Assembly: GCA_015491955.1 (NCBI GenBank)
Contig: WGFZ01000065.1
Location: 1 to 34,307, forward strand
DNA length: 34,307 nt
Direction of reading: 5' to 3'
Source: Nitratifractor sp.
GTDB lineage: Bacteria; Campylobacterota; Campylobacteria; Campylobacterales; Sulfurovaceae
The first letter of the stretch is position 1. Each line of letters starts with the position of its first letter. A program made the translations under genes and the position numbers. The notes under the pieces are model-generated. The model had not been told where the DNA came from, did no database searches, and saw only the letters and a list, made by a program, of their open reading frames with translations. Below are positions 8,319 to 18,486 of the stretch, in pieces.

Positions 8319-9406
8319 AGTGATACTCTTATCAAATTTAACATAGCTTTTAAACTCTTTTTTGAAACAGATAATCTTGGGATAACTCTTAAAATTGGAC
8401 TCTTAACTGTTGGCTGACGAATAGCACCAACAATATACCCTCTCTCTTTTAATAGTTGTTGAATATATAAAGCTTCTCTATTTGAAGAGATAGAGATAGG
8501 AAGAATCTGAGAAGAGATAGAGATACCTAAAATATCTTTTACAATCTTACGACGTTTAATAAGTTTATAGTTTAGTTTATAAGAGTGTTTTTTAATATAT
8601 TTGAGATTTTCTAATGCTAAGGTAGTATCAATTACAGATGGAGCTGTAGAGTATATTATGGGTTTAGCTCTATTTTCAAGAAAACTTATAATAGAGTTTG
8701 AAGCTAATATATAGGCTCCATAACTACCATAAGCTTTTCCAAGTGTACCCATCTTTATATGCCAAGCTTGAGGAGTAATTTTATAAAAATCAAAAATACC
8801 TAAAAGCTTATCTCCTAAAACTCCTGAGCTATGTGCTTCATCTACAATCATCAAAGCCCCAAACTCTTCAACTACATCAAAAATTTCACGATTTAGTAGC
8901 TCTCCACTCATAGAGTAAACAGCCTCTACGGCTACAATCTTACGTTTAGCTTGACTCTTTAAAAGCAGATTACGTAGAGCTTTAGGATTATTATGAGAGA
9001 AGTAGTTCACCCTATTATCCAATAATCTAGTAGCAACCATTCCACTAGCGTGGTACTCTTCATCTATAAATAGCTCATCACCCCTTCTTACCAAAGCTTC
9101 AATAAGTCCAAAATTTGCAAGAAACCCACTTCCTACAACAATAGCACTCTCAAAACCATTCAATAAGGCTATCTCCTCTTCAAACTCTTTATGAATTGGG
9201 TGGTAACCATTTACAAGCATACTTGCTTTAGGAGAGAAGGAATCAAATCTATCAAGATATTTTATAGCTTTTTTTAGTTGAGATTTTTTTTGAGATAGCC
9301 CTAAGTAGTCATTAGATGCAAAATCTATAAGCTCTTTATCGTAAATATAACGCTGACGAAAACGCCCAGCCTTTTTGAGTGTATTAATCTCTTTTGTATA
9401 AGGCAT
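8315..9406 (-). CDS. bioF: 8-amino-7-oxononanoate synthase-like PLP enzyme
   Basis: Alpha-oxoamine synthase family, fold-type I PLP enzyme; BioF condenses pimeloyl-thioester with alanine in biotin synthesis. Seen: SNDYLGLS near the N-terminus, GSGFLANFG, DEEYHASG (PLP-stacking His), VDEAHSSGVLG (Asp and His at the cofactor) and GTLGKAYGSYG with the Schiff-base lysine. I chose ATG 9406 (MPYTKEINTL), preceded by AAGGA at 9417-9421; an in-frame TTG at 9424 would add six residues and overlap maf. About 363 residues, slightly short of the usual 380-390. No other biotin gene is in the window, so the exact substrate is inferred from family only. Confidence 0.82.
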   Translation of the reverse strand: MPYTKEINTLKKAGRFRQRYIYDKELIDFASNDYLGLSQKKSQLKKAIKYLDRFDSFSPKASMLVNGYHPIHKEFEEEIALLNGFESAIVVGSGFLANFGLIEALVRRGDELFIDEEYHASGMVATRLLDNRVNYFSHNNPKALRNLLLKSQAKRKIVAVEAVYSMSGELLNREIFDVVEEFGALMIVDEAHSSGVLGDKLLGIFDFYKITPQAWHIKMGTLGKAYGSYGAYILASNSIISFLENRAKPIIYSTAPSVIDTTLALENLKYIKKHSYKLNYKLIKRRKIVKDILGISISSQILPISISSNREALYIQQLLKERGYIVGAIRQPTVKSPILRVIPRLSVSKKSLKAMLNLIRVSL

Positions 9407-9413
9407 AAAAATT

Positions 9414-9965
9414 TTATCCTTCAATCCAAGGAAGAATAATCTCTACTTGAAGCCCCATCGCTGTAGTCTCTAAACCACGTACCTCTTTAATAAAAGATTT
9501 ACAAAATCCCTCAACCATACAAGCACCAGCTTTACCCTCCCACTCTCTACTCTCAAGATAACCTTCTAATGAGTTATCATCAAATTTATTAAAGTGATAG
9601 TGTGTAGCAGACGTATCTATAAAGTGATATTTTGATGATTTAAGATGAGTACAACTAATAATAGCTATCCTATTACCACTTATTAAATGTAAAATTTCTC
9701 TAGCATCTTCAAGAGATTTTGCCTTACGTAACATCACTCCAGACTCTGTTGATATAACACTATCTGCTGTTAAGAGTGGAATATCCAATCCAAAAGTCTC
9801 CTTAGCACTCTCAAGCTTCCCTTTAGAGGCGTGATATACAAAACGGTATGGATTATCAAAATTTAGGCTATCCTCATCAAACTCTATAGGAGATTGAATA
9901 AAATCAATACCAAAACTCCTAAGAAGTTTTGCACGACTTGATGAAGCAGAGCAAAGACGTATCAT
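9414..9965 (-). CDS. maf: Maf family nucleotide pyrophosphatase
   Basis: About 183 residues. Maf/YhdE-type enzymes hydrolyse non-canonical or modified nucleoside triphosphates and affect septum formation. Seen: N-terminal LCSASSSRAKLLRSFGI (equivalent of the usual S-x-S-x-R-x-x-L-L), SKGKLESA, and LLTADSVIS carrying the catalytic Asp. The end is LETTAMGLQVEIILPWIEG. ATG at 9965 forms a TGATG overlap with the stop of the upstream 4-TM gene; a TTG one codon earlier is the alternative. The gene order alaS-maf-pbpA is shared with Campylobacter, as I recall. Confidence 0.9.
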   Translation of the reverse strand: MIRLCSASSSRAKLLRSFGIDFIQSPIEFDEDSLNFDNPYRFVYHASKGKLESAKETFGLDIPLLTADSVISTESGVMLRKAKSLEDAREILHLISGNRIAIISCTHLKSSKYHFIDTSATHYHFNKFDDNSLEGYLESREWEGKAGACMVEGFCKSFIKEVRGLETTAMGLQVEIILPWIEG

Positions 9966-10444
9966 CAATAGCCTCTCAAACTAACCCCTAACCAAATAGC
10001 TACTACTCCTAAAATAATATTAATAGGTAGTAGTAGATTGGGGATATTTGCTATAAGTGCTTTAGCTTGTATAAGTTCTCCACTATCAAAGAGCTTTTTA
10101 GCTTTTGAACGTTTAAAGTACATAAAGGAAAAATTTAGTGTCATAACTGTCCAAATTGCCTCTTTCGCAATAAATAAAAATTTATTTGAACCGTGATGAC
10201 CATTCATAGCAACACTCATAATCAAAGCTGTTAATAAAATTAATACTATAAATGGTAGTACTAAGTTAAAAAGTTTTCCTGTAATTTCAAGTATCTTTCC
10301 TAACTTTATCTTAGGCTCTTCAATACTTTGCATTACAGGGTGTACTGCAACACGCACAGCAATCATTCCACCAATCCAAATAATTGCTCCTAATATATGA
10401 ATAAATACAATTAAATGAGCATAATTTTGAAATAGACTCTGCAT
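9965..10444 (-). CDS. Four-helix membrane protein, CopD/HemJ-like
   Basis: 159 residues with four predicted membrane helices (about 9-31, 56-80, 90-108 and 133-155). The first helix carries FIHILGAIIWIGGM, the His plus WIGG pattern seen in CopD and in the HemJ/UPF0093 group of four-helix heme-related proteins. The loop after helix 2 has MNGHHGSN. I cannot tell whether it binds heme or copper. ATG at 10444 has GGAT upstream. It lies 16 bases after alaS and overlaps maf by 1 base (TGATG), so it belongs to the operon. Confidence 0.75.
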   Translation of the reverse strand: MQSLFQNYAHLIVFIHILGAIIWIGGMIAVRVAVHPVMQSIEEPKIKLGKILEITGKLFNLVLPFIVLILLTALIMSVAMNGHHGSNKFLFIAKEAIWTVMTLNFSFMYFKRSKAKKLFDSGELIQAKALIANIPNLLLPINIILGVVAIWLGVSLRGY

Positions 10445-10460
10445 AATAATCCCCTTTTTC

Positions 10461-13028
10461 CTATTTTAATTTTTCATCTATATAGGTTCTTGAAACCTCC
10501 ATAGCTTCAGAAATTTTTTCAGGCTCTTTACCTCCAGCTTGAGCAAAATCACTACGACCACCTCCACCTCCACCAAGAACTGGAGCTACTTGCTTAATCC
10601 AATCACCAGCTTTAATAGGACTATTTTTACTTCCACAAGCTAAGAGTACCTTATTACCTCTCTTTTGAAAAAGCATTACCACTACTTTTTCATACCTATT
10701 TTTAATATCATCAATAAGCTTTTTAATATCTCCTACATCTACCTCATCAATAACTACAACAATATCACCAATCTTATCTATCTTTAACTCTTTAGCCCCA
10801 CTAGCTAGAGCTTTATCTAGTTCACCCTTAAGGTTCTTAATCTGCTCTTTTAGTTTTTGAACCCCCAAAAATGGATCTTGATTTTTAAGTTCATCTACTA
10901 AGGTACTTCTCTCTTGACGTAAAATAGCTACTTGACGAAGAGCCTCTTTGCCACAAATTGCCTCAATTCTTCTAACTCCAGCACTTACACCAGACTCCTT
11001 AGTAATTAAGAAGAGTCCAATCTCTGAACTATTATTTACGTGAGTTCCACCACAAAGCTCTATAGAGGCTTCCCCCATTTTAACTACACGAACTTCATTA
11101 CCATACTTCTCACCAAAAAGAGCCATAGCCCCTACTCTTTTAGCATCTTCAATATTCATTATTTGAGTATTTGTAGGAATAGCTCTATCTACTTTATCAT
11201 TTACCCACGCTTCAACCAAACGAAGCTCCTCACCACTCATAGCCTTAGGGTGAGAAAAGTCAAACCTAAGACGATTTTCTTCAACTAATGAACCAGCTTG
11301 AGAGACATGCTCACCAAGAATCTCTCTTAATGCTGAGTGTAGTAAGTGTGTAGCACTATGATGTTTAGCAATTTGATGACGTGAATCATCTACTTTTGCC
11401 TCTAGGCTCTCACCTACTCTTAATATACTCCCCTCTGTATCGATAAGAGATAGATTTAAGTTATTAAACTTTCTAGTATCTAAAACTTTAATATTTGGTC
11501 CACCATCATTTACAATAAGCTCACCTCTATCTCCAACTTGTCCACCAGAGAGTGCATAAAAAGGGGTAGGATTTAACATTACCCAGCCCATACCACTAAG
11601 CTCTTGAACCTCTTTGTAGTTATTATCAAGAAGTGCTACAACCTTAGTATCTACATCTTTTAAATCATATCCAACAAAGTGATTAACTCCATACTTCTCT
11701 TCAAGAGCTTTAAAGTCTCCACTTACACTAGCATCACCACTACCCTTCCAAGCAGCTCTTGACTTTGCCTTTTGTTCTGCCATTTTAGCTTCAAAAGTAT
11801 CAATATCAAGAGATACACCCTTTTCTCTTAGCATATCTTGAGTTAAATCAAGTGGAAAACCATAAGTATCATAGAGTTTAAATGCCACTTCCCCACTAAA
11901 TATATTTTTAGTACTATCTAACTCTTGAGCAAAGAGTTTTATACCAGCTTCAATAGTCTCAAAGAAACGCTCCTCTTCAAGCTTCATAGCCCCCTTCACA
12001 GCCTCCATTCTTTTAGGAAGATAATCATAATGCTCTCCCATCTGCTCTACAAGGATATCAACCAATTTATACATAAAAGGCTCTCTAAGTCCTAAAAGAT
12101 AACCGTGCCGAATGGCTCTACGCATAATTCTTCTAAGCACATAACCTCGCCCCTCTTTATCAAAGTTTACACCCTGAGCAAGAAGAAAAGTGGTTGAGCG
12201 TAGATGGTCAGCTATAACACGATAACTAGCTATTGTATCTTGAGTTGGTTCTTCACCTACAATCTCTATAATCTTTTTAATCAATGGAGTAAATAGTGAA
12301 GAGTCATAATTATTAAATACTCCCTCTTTGATTGCTACAACTCTCTCCAAACCCATTCCTGTATCAATAGATGGTTTAGGAAGTGGATGAAGTACACCTT
12401 CACTATCACGCTCATACTGCATAAAGACAAGATTCCAAATCTCTAAGAAACGGTCTCCATCTCCACCCATATAATCTTCTGAACTATGAAAATTCTCTTC
12501 ACCTTGGTCATAAAAAATTTCACTACAAGGTCCACAAGGTCCAGTATCTCCCATTTGCCAAAAGTTATCTTTATCCCCAAAACGCATAATTCTATCTTCG
12601 CTTATATGCTCTTTCCACAACTCATAAGCCTCATCATCACTATCGTGAACAGTTACCCATATACGCTCAATAGGAAGATTTAAATACTCTTTCCCTGTTA
12701 TAAACTCCCAAGCATAAGCGATGGCATCTTCTTTAAAATAATCACCAAAACTAAAATTCCCTAACATTTCAAAAAAAGTGTGATGACGAGCAGTATAACC
12801 GACATTATCTAAGTCATTATGCTTACCACCTGCTCTAATACAAGTTTGAGAGCTTGTAGCACGAGGTGGATTTGGTATAGATGCCTCTCCTGTAAAGATA
12901 CTCTTAAACTGCACCATACCAGCATTTGTAAATAGGAGTGTCGGGTCTTCAGGAACTAAAGGAGAGCTAGATACAATCTTATGCCCCTTTGAAGCAAAGT
13001 AATTAAGAAACTTATTTCTAATATTCAT
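10461..13028 (-). CDS. alaS: Alanyl-tRNA synthetase
   Basis: 855 residues. Class II synthetase that charges tRNA-Ala and edits Ser/Gly. The N-terminal aminoacylation domain has [23 protein letters not shown] and [18 protein letters not shown]. The editing domain has the zinc-site motifs HHSATHLLH and ELCGGTHV. The C-Ala domain ends with a Gly run ([15 protein letters not shown]). ATG at 13028 has AGGAA upstream. It heads the operon leading to pbp1A. The 113-base gap before it (13029-13141) holds its leader; a TAAAAT-like -10 at 13091-13096 (minus) is possible but unconvincing. Confidence 0.98.
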   Translation of the reverse strand: MNIRNKFLNYFASKGHKIVSSSPLVPEDPTLLFTNAGMVQFKSIFTGEASIPNPPRATSSQTCIRAGGKHNDLDNVGYTARHHTFFEMLGNFSFGDYFKEDAIAYAWEFITGKEYLNLPIERIWVTVHDSDDEAYELWKEHISEDRIMRFGDKDNFWQMGDTGPCGPCSEIFYDQGEENFHSSEDYMGGDGDRFLEIWNLVFMQYERDSEGVLHPLPKPSIDTGMGLERVVAIKEGVFNNYDSSLFTPLIKKIIEIVGEEPTQDTIASYRVIADHLRSTTFLLAQGVNFDKEGRGYVLRRIMRRAIRHGYLLGLREPFMYKLVDILVEQMGEHYDYLPKRMEAVKGAMKLEEERFFETIEAGIKLFAQELDSTKNIFSGEVAFKLYDTYGFPLDLTQDMLREKGVSLDIDTFEAKMAEQKAKSRAAWKGSGDASVSGDFKALEEKYGVNHFVGYDLKDVDTKVVALLDNNYKEVQELSGMGWVMLNPTPFYALSGGQVGDRGELIVNDGGPNIKVLDTRKFNNLNLSLIDTEGSILRVGESLEAKVDDSRHQIAKHHSATHLLHSALREILGEHVSQAGSLVEENRLRFDFSHPKAMSGEELRLVEAWVNDKVDRAIPTNTQIMNIEDAKRVGAMALFGEKYGNEVRVVKMGEASIELCGGTHVNNSSEIGLFLITKESGVSAGVRRIEAICGKEALRQVAILRQERSTLVDELKNQDPFLGVQKLKEQIKNLKGELDKALASGAKELKIDKIGDIVVVIDEVDVGDIKKLIDDIKNRYEKVVVMLFQKRGNKVLLACGSKNSPIKAGDWIKQVAPVLGGGGGGRSDFAQAGGKEPEKISEAMEVSRTYIDEKLK

Positions 13029-13141
13029 ATTTTTTCCTCAATAATCGGATACACCTAGACATAAAAAAGTGCCTTGGTTTATTGCTTGATATTTTAGCGA
13101 AAAGGACTTTATTAAGGTAGATTTTATAGAATAGAAAACTC

Positions 13142-14158
13142 TTATTTAGCTACAGACTCTATTAGCTTGGCTATCTCTTTAGCACCATTGGGTAAGAGAA
13201 CTTCCATTAGACCTCGACTAATCCTATTTAAATCTTCATCAAAAAGCTTTAATATATCATAGTGATTTAAATCATCTTCACGTTTGAGCCAAGCAAGATT
13301 TTTATCTACTAAAAATTTTGCATTATAGTACTGATGGTCTTTTACAGCATAAGGGTATGGTATAAATAGTGTAGGTAGAGCATTGGCAACTAACTCCCAA
13401 AGGGTTGAAGCTCCTGCTCTTGCTATAGCAAAATCAGCTCTTGCCATAAAATTTGGAATATCTCTACTAAATCCAAAGACTTCAGCTTCAATTCCCATCT
13501 CTTCATAAGCACTCTTTACACTATCAAGATGTCCCTCACCTGCTTGATGAGTAATTTTTATACCACGCTCATTTAGAGCAGGAGCTAAAGCTAGGGCTAG
13601 ATTATTTATAGCTAATGCCCCTTGAGAACCTCCTAAAAATAGAATCTCTTTAACTCTATCACGAACTCTAGCTTTTTGAAAAAAGATATATTTTACAGGA
13701 TAGCTATGAATTGGACTATCCACTTCATAAGAAGATATAAAATATTTTGAATATGGACGAAGTAAGCGATTTAAAGTTCCCAAAACTGCATTTTGTTCGT
13801 GAATAACAAGAGGGATTCCAAAAAAAACAGCAGATAGTGAAGCAGGAGCAGAAGAGTATCCACCAACAGAAAAGACTACATCTACTCTCTCTTTCTTAAA
13901 TATCTTTTTAACTTTTAAAATAGCTTTTATTAGGATAAAAATAGAGATAATCTTGCCTAAAAATCCCTGATTTACTACTCCCCGACTCTTAAGAAAATAT
14001 TTTGAACTAAAATCCTCATCATCACCAAACCACGCTCTATCTTGTCCTCTAGTTGAGCCTATGTATATTAGATTATGCTCTTTTAATTTAGATTTTACTG
14101 CATCAACAATAGCAAGATGTCCACCTGTTCCACCACCTGTCATTAAAATAGTTGCCAT
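13142..14158 (-). CDS. murG: UDP-GlcNAc:lipid I N-acetylglucosaminyltransferase
   Basis: Adds GlcNAc to lipid I to make lipid II on the cytoplasmic face of the membrane. 338 residues, GT28 fold: MTGGGTGGHLAI (6-17) is the first glycine loop, VFSVGGYSSAPASL and IPLVIHEQNAVLG follow, then LFLGGSQGALAINN (third glycine loop) and ARAGASTLWELVANALPTLFIPYP (donor-binding site, with the conserved E). ATG at 14158 overlaps the ftsW stop by one base (TAATG). Two-gene unit ftsW-murG. Confidence 0.96.
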   Translation of the reverse strand: MATILMTGGGTGGHLAIVDAVKSKLKEHNLIYIGSTRGQDRAWFGDDEDFSSKYFLKSRGVVNQGFLGKIISIFILIKAILKVKKIFKKERVDVVFSVGGYSSAPASLSAVFFGIPLVIHEQNAVLGTLNRLLRPYSKYFISSYEVDSPIHSYPVKYIFFQKARVRDRVKEILFLGGSQGALAINNLALALAPALNERGIKITHQAGEGHLDSVKSAYEEMGIEAEVFGFSRDIPNFMARADFAIARAGASTLWELVANALPTLFIPYPYAVKDHQYYNAKFLVDKNLAWLKREDDLNHYDILKLFDEDLNRISRGLMEVLLPNGAKEIAKLIESVAK

Positions 14159-15318
14159 TAATCTTCAATCCTCTTAGAGACCATTAAGACCATACCAATA
14201 GCAATAGAGTTTGCAAGAATTTGAGAGCCACCATAACTTAAAAATGGTACAGCAATACCCTTAATAGGAGTAATTCCAGCAATTCCATAGCTATTTACAA
14301 CAAAGGCAAAAAAGATTAAAAGTCCTATACCTATTGTAAAGAGGTAATAAGTAGGCTCTTTTAATCTAGCTGCAATTTGAAAAAGCCTAAATGTGATAAA
14401 GGTCAAAAGAGCTACAACAAAAGCTAAAGTTATAAAGCCAAGCTCTTCAGAGAGACCTGATAAGATAAAATCTGTATGAACTTCACTAAGATAACCTAGT
14501 TTAAATTGACCATTACCCAATCCCTGTCCAAACCAACCACCATTATAGATAGCATTAAGTGAGTTTGAGATTTGATATGGTTCACTTACCTCTGGTACTC
14601 TTAAATTTGCAACCATATCAGCTGGGAAAAAACTCAAAAAGTGGTCTTGGACTGTGGACCACCACGTCTTAATCCTATACATTCTATGAGGAGCTATCAA
14701 AACAAGTACTACTATTCCAATAATTCCTAAAAAGACTGAAGTTACAAAAAATTTAACACTACGTCCTGCCATTAGTGTTAAAAATAGTATGGTACTTGCT
14801 AAAACAATAACTTGACCAAGGTCTTTTTGAAAAATAGCTATTAAAACAACTGCCAATGCAAATAGAAGAAAATATGGTAATAAGATAATAAACTCTTTCC
14901 AAAGAGATACCACACCGTGTTGTATAACTTTCCTAGCAAAACTCCAAGATATAAAAAATATAAATCCAACTTTAAAAAATTCCACAGGAGCTAAAGAGAA
15001 TGAGCCTATACGAATCCAACGCTTAGCTCCTAATACTGCATTTACAAGAGAAGATGGTAAAAATGGCATAAGTATCATTGCTACTAATGATACAAAGAAG
15101 AGTCCTAATCCAATTCTTACAAACCAGTGTTCTGGCTCAAGCCAACTCAATCCAAACATAATTAAAATACCTATTATTGTTGCAAATAGTTGTCTAAGAA
15201 AAAAATGAAAATCTCCATATCCATAATAGTGTACAGTAAATACTGAAAGGGAGTAGGTCATAATTAATGATATTGTCATTAAAATTGAAACTGCATAAAA
15301 GAGTGCTTTATCCGCCAT
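14158..15318 (-). CDS. ftsW: FtsW, septal peptidoglycan polymerase
   Basis: SEDS-family lipid II polymerase for the division septum. About 386 residues with around ten membrane helices. Seen: LGAKRWIRIGSFSLAPVEFFKVGFI, family hallmark with the conserved Arg and Glu; QKDLGQVIVL carrying the catalytic Asp region; SEELGFI; and GIAVPFLSYGGSQILANS near the end. Start chosen at ATG 15318 (MADKALF): a GTG at 15375 would add 19 residues but lies upstream of the likely -10 (TATAAT, 15347-15352). Its place beside murG and the divergent ftsI favours FtsW over RodA. Confidence 0.92.
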   Translation of the reverse strand: MADKALFYAVSILMTISLIMTYSLSVFTVHYYGYGDFHFFLRQLFATIIGILIMFGLSWLEPEHWFVRIGLGLFFVSLVAMILMPFLPSSLVNAVLGAKRWIRIGSFSLAPVEFFKVGFIFFISWSFARKVIQHGVVSLWKEFIILLPYFLLFALAVVLIAIFQKDLGQVIVLASTILFLTLMAGRSVKFFVTSVFLGIIGIVVLVLIAPHRMYRIKTWWSTVQDHFLSFFPADMVANLRVPEVSEPYQISNSLNAIYNGGWFGQGLGNGQFKLGYLSEVHTDFILSGLSEELGFITLAFVVALLTFITFRLFQIAARLKEPTYYLFTIGIGLLIFFAFVVNSYGIAGITPIKGIAVPFLSYGGSQILANSIAIGMVLMVSKRIED

Positions 15319-15346
15319 TAAAATTCCATTTTTTTTATAGTATATA

Positions 15347-15352
15347 ATTATA
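15347..15352 (-). promoter_or_regulatory. Probable -10 box of ftsW-murG
   Basis: Minus-strand TATAAT 29 bases before the ATG at 15318. It argues against the upstream GTG as the ftsW start. Confidence 0.45.
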
Positions 15353-15407
15353 GTCAATCTGAAGATAATTTTCACTAAAATACCATTTTATCTTTTTTAT
15401 CTTTGAG

Positions 15408-15413
15408 TATAAA
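15408..15413 (+). promoter_or_regulatory. Probable -10 box of ftsI
   Basis: TATAAA, 38 bases before the ATG at 15451, divergent from the ftsW promoter. Confidence 0.4.
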
Positions 15414-15450
15414 AAGTAAAGTTAGGCTAAAGCTATTAGTATGGAGATTT

Positions 15451-17547
15451 ATGGGTAGTCAGCATTTTCATAATACAAGGAGTATTAAACTCCTATTCCT
15501 TTTTTTTATTGTTCTTATCTTAGCAATGGGATTTCTTAGTTCTATTTTTTATACTCTTAAAACAGATAGAAAACTTCCTCCTCATACAGCAGTAGTATAT
15601 GATAGAGCATTAAGAGGAGCTATATTTTCAAAAGATGGGTATATAATTAGTCGTTCAAATAAAAGATATACTGCAACTATCAATAGTAAAAGTATCGATT
15701 CATCTAAAAAAGAACTTTTTATAAAACTATTTTCTATATATAGTGGCATAAGCATACAAAAGATTCAAGCTGCTTTTTTAGATAGAAATGGAAATCCTAA
15801 AAAGGGATTTATTACACTTAGCAAAAAAATTAATGCAACTACTGCAATCCAACTTAAATATCTTGCATATCAACTTAGAAGATTAAATGTGTTTCGTTCA
15901 TTTACAAATAGTCATGGTGTTCAGATTCTTTATGGTCTTGATATTTTAGAAAATGGTGAAGAGCGTGAATTTCAGTTAAAAGATACACTAACTCCAGCTA
16001 TAGGATATGTACGAAGAGACAATGTTGGAAGATATAAAAAAGTCTATGGTGTAAAGGGCTTAGAGAAGTACTACGAAAAATATCTTAATAAGAGTCAAGA
16101 TGGAATGGTTCGTGGGAAAAGAGATGTTATAGGTACTATTATTAGAACAAAAAGTAGTATTCATATACCTCGCCAAGATGGGTATAGTCTTCATCTAAAT
16201 ATTCTTATGAATCTACAAAAGTATGTAGAGGCAACTCTTGATAAGATGAAACGTGATACTCATGCAAAAGAGATTATTGCTGGTGTAATGAAGAGTAAAA
16301 CAGGAGAGATTATCGCTTTAGCTAGTAGTAATCGTTATGACCCAACTCATATTACTAAAAAAGATATTTCTAAACTAAATGATAAATTTACTGAATACCC
16401 TTATGAACCAGGTTCTGTCATCAAACCTATAACTTTAGCCATTGCTTTAGATAGTGGTAAAGTTACTCCAAAAACTATATTTAATACACACAATGGTGGT
16501 CCTTTTAACATTGGTAAGAGACAAAGGATTCACGATGATACACCATACAAATCTCTAAGTGCTACTGATATTATTGTCCACTCCTCCAATATTGGTATAT
16601 CTCAAATTGCTTGGCTTTTAAGTGGAAAGGAGTTTTATGAAGGACTTAAATCATTTGGTTTTTCTCAAAAGAGTGGGATTGATTTATCAAGAGAGCTTGT
16701 TGGTAAGATTAAACCAATAAAACTCCTCTCTCGTAAATCTCACTCTGCCAATCAAGCCTATGGTTATGGAATGGAGGCTACATTTATACAGCTTCTAAAA
16801 GCACATAATGTATTTAATAATAATGGAGTGATGGTAACTCCCCATCTAATTGACTATTTAGAAAACTCTAAAGGTGAACATTTTAAACTTAAATCAAAAA
16901 CTTTCCCATCAAAACGTATAATTAGCTCTAAAACTGCTAAACAGATGCATAAAATTTTACAAAAAGTTGTACTTGAAGGTACTGCTAAAGCGACTATATA
17001 TCCTGGACTTGATGTAGGAGGTAAAACAGGAACTGCTCATATTGCTCAAAATGGTGGATATAGCCAACGCTACAACAGCTCTTTTTTTGGATTTGTAAAT
17101 GATAATAAGGGTAATAAGTATGAGATAGGTGTTTTAGCTATTGAGCCTAGTGTAAATATGAATAAATATTTTGCCTCAAAAAGTTCTGTTCCCACATTCA
17201 AGGCTATTATAGATGATTTGGTAGATTTAGGCTATCTATACTTAAAACTTACACCTGAGCAAAAAGCTCAAAAGATAGCATTGGAGAAGAAAAGAAGAGA
17301 GACTCAACGTAAAATCCAACAAGAGAGAACTCGTAAAATTAAGGAAATATTAAGAAGACAAAGAGAAAAAATTCATCAAAAAGAATTAGAGGAGAAAAAA
17401 ATAAATGACTCTTATAATCTTAATAACAAAAGTAACTCTTCGCTAGATAATATAGATAAAAATAACTCCTCTTCATCCTCTACTCCAAAGACTCCAAAGG
17501 AGGTAGCTCCTGATGTATTTGACACTTCTCCACCTGATGTATTCTAG
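15451..17547 (+). CDS. ftsI: FtsI, division-specific transpeptidase (PBP3/PBP2 class B)
   Basis: Cross-links septal peptidoglycan. About 698 residues from ATG 15451 (MGSQHFHNTR), with GGAG at 15443-15446; an in-frame TTG at 15403 would add 16 residues but lies ahead of the likely -10. Short cytoplasmic N-terminus, one membrane anchor (about 13-34), pedestal domain with YGVKGLEKYYEKYL, then the transpeptidase: EPGSVIKP (active-site serine about 322), HSSNIG, and VGGKTGTAH. After the catalytic domain comes a Lys/Glu/Arg-rich, probably helical stretch of about 60 residues and a Ser/Asn/Pro tail that repeats PDVF. FtsI usually ends soon after the catalytic domain, so the tail is unusual. Confidence 0.93.
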   Translation: MGSQHFHNTRSIKLLFLFFIVLILAMGFLSSIFYTLKTDRKLPPHTAVVYDRALRGAIFSKDGYIISRSNKRYTATINSKSIDSSKKELFIKLFSIYSGISIQKIQAAFLDRNGNPKKGFITLSKKINATTAIQLKYLAYQLRRLNVFRSFTNSHGVQILYGLDILENGEEREFQLKDTLTPAIGYVRRDNVGRYKKVYGVKGLEKYYEKYLNKSQDGMVRGKRDVIGTIIRTKSSIHIPRQDGYSLHLNILMNLQKYVEATLDKMKRDTHAKEIIAGVMKSKTGEIIALASSNRYDPTHITKKDISKLNDKFTEYPYEPGSVIKPITLAIALDSGKVTPKTIFNTHNGGPFNIGKRQRIHDDTPYKSLSATDIIVHSSNIGISQIAWLLSGKEFYEGLKSFGFSQKSGIDLSRELVGKIKPIKLLSRKSHSANQAYGYGMEATFIQLLKAHNVFNNNGVMVTPHLIDYLENSKGEHFKLKSKTFPSKRIISSKTAKQMHKILQKVVLEGTAKATIYPGLDVGGKTGTAHIAQNGGYSQRYNSSFFGFVNDNKGNKYEIGVLAIEPSVNMNKYFASKSSVPTFKAIIDDLVDLGYLYLKLTPEQKAQKIALEKKRRETQRKIQQERTRKIKEILRRQREKIHQKELEEKKINDSYNLNNKSNSSLDNIDKNNSSSSSTPKTPKEVAPDVFDTSPPDVF

Positions 17548-17553
17548 GTATTC

Positions 17554-18381
17554 TTATAGCCATAGATTATCAATGAGGCGAGTATCTCCTACCCAAGCTG
17601 CAATAAGAACTATTGTATTACCCTCTTCTATATCTTTAAGTAGTTTAAACTCACGATTTACAATAGCAATATAGTCTAAACAATCTACATCTTTTTCTAA
17701 TATACTTTTCATAGCCTCCTTGATAACATCTACACGATATTCACCACTTTGAACTAACTTGACACCTCTCTTTAGAGAACGAGATATACTTAAAGCTCTT
17801 TTTCGCTCACTTGAACTTAGATATACATTACGACTACTTAGTGCCAAACCATCACTATCTCTAACTATTTCACAAGGAACTATCTCAATATTCATAAAGT
17901 AGTTACGTACCATCTGCTCTATTAACAGTAACTGCTGTGCATCTTTTTTACCAAAATATGCTCTATTAGCTTGAGTTATATTTAGTAATTTCATAACAAC
18001 TTGAAGCATTCCATCAAAATGACCAGGGCGTTTTGCACCCTCAAGAATATAACCTCTTATCTTTGGAGCCGATATTAAAAGTTCATCTTCCTCATAGATT
18101 TGTTCAACTGTTGGCAGATATAGTAAATCTACACCAGCTAATTGGCATATCTTTTTATCTGCCTCCTCTTTTTTTGGATATTTATCTAGGTCTTCACCCT
18201 CAAGGAACTGTGTCGGATTTACAAAAATTGAGACAATTACATAATCATTTTCTTCTTTAGCTCTACGGATTAAGGATAGATGTCCCTCGTGTAAAGCCCC
18301 CATTGTTGGAACAAAGCCAACACTTCCTTTTAATTTTTCTCTGACTTTACTAAAACTTATATAATCTCTTGCTACAACCAT
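17554..18381 (-). CDS. panC: Pantothenate synthetase
   Basis: Joins pantoate and beta-alanine with ATP to form pantothenate, the coenzyme A precursor; cytoplasmic. 275 residues, normal length. [17 protein letters not shown] near residues 20-36 carries the nucleotidyltransferase H-x-G-H motif; [28 protein letters not shown] and [11 protein letters not shown] are family signatures. ATG at 18381 with AAGG upstream. It ends 6 bases from the ftsI stop, convergent, with no terminator room between them. Confidence 0.97.
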   Translation of the reverse strand: MVVARDYISFSKVREKLKGSVGFVPTMGALHEGHLSLIRRAKEENDYVIVSIFVNPTQFLEGEDLDKYPKKEEADKKICQLAGVDLLYLPTVEQIYEEDELLISAPKIRGYILEGAKRPGHFDGMLQVVMKLLNITQANRAYFGKKDAQQLLLIEQMVRNYFMNIEIVPCEIVRDSDGLALSSRNVYLSSSERKRALSISRSLKRGVKLVQSGEYRVDVIKEAMKSILEKDVDCLDYIAIVNREFKLLKDIEEGNTIVLIAAWVGDTRLIDNLWL

Positions 18382-18451
18382 CTGCCTACCTTCTATAAAA
18401 TTTTGCTAAAATCTTACCTCAAGTTATATCACCAAATGTTAAAAAATTCTT

Positions 18452-18457
18452 TATTAT
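18452..18457 (+). promoter_or_regulatory. Possible -10 box of prfB
   Basis: TATTAT followed by AAAG, 35 bases before the prfB ATG, in the 105-base divergent spacer with panC. Weak: several AT-rich alternatives overlap. Confidence 0.3.
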
Positions 18458-18486
18458 AAAGTATGAAATGAAAAAGGATTATTTCA

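Noticed and set aside
13029-13141. Possible small RNA or riboswitch ahead of alaS
   Set aside because: No conserved secondary structure or T-box-like element seen; it looks like a plain leader.
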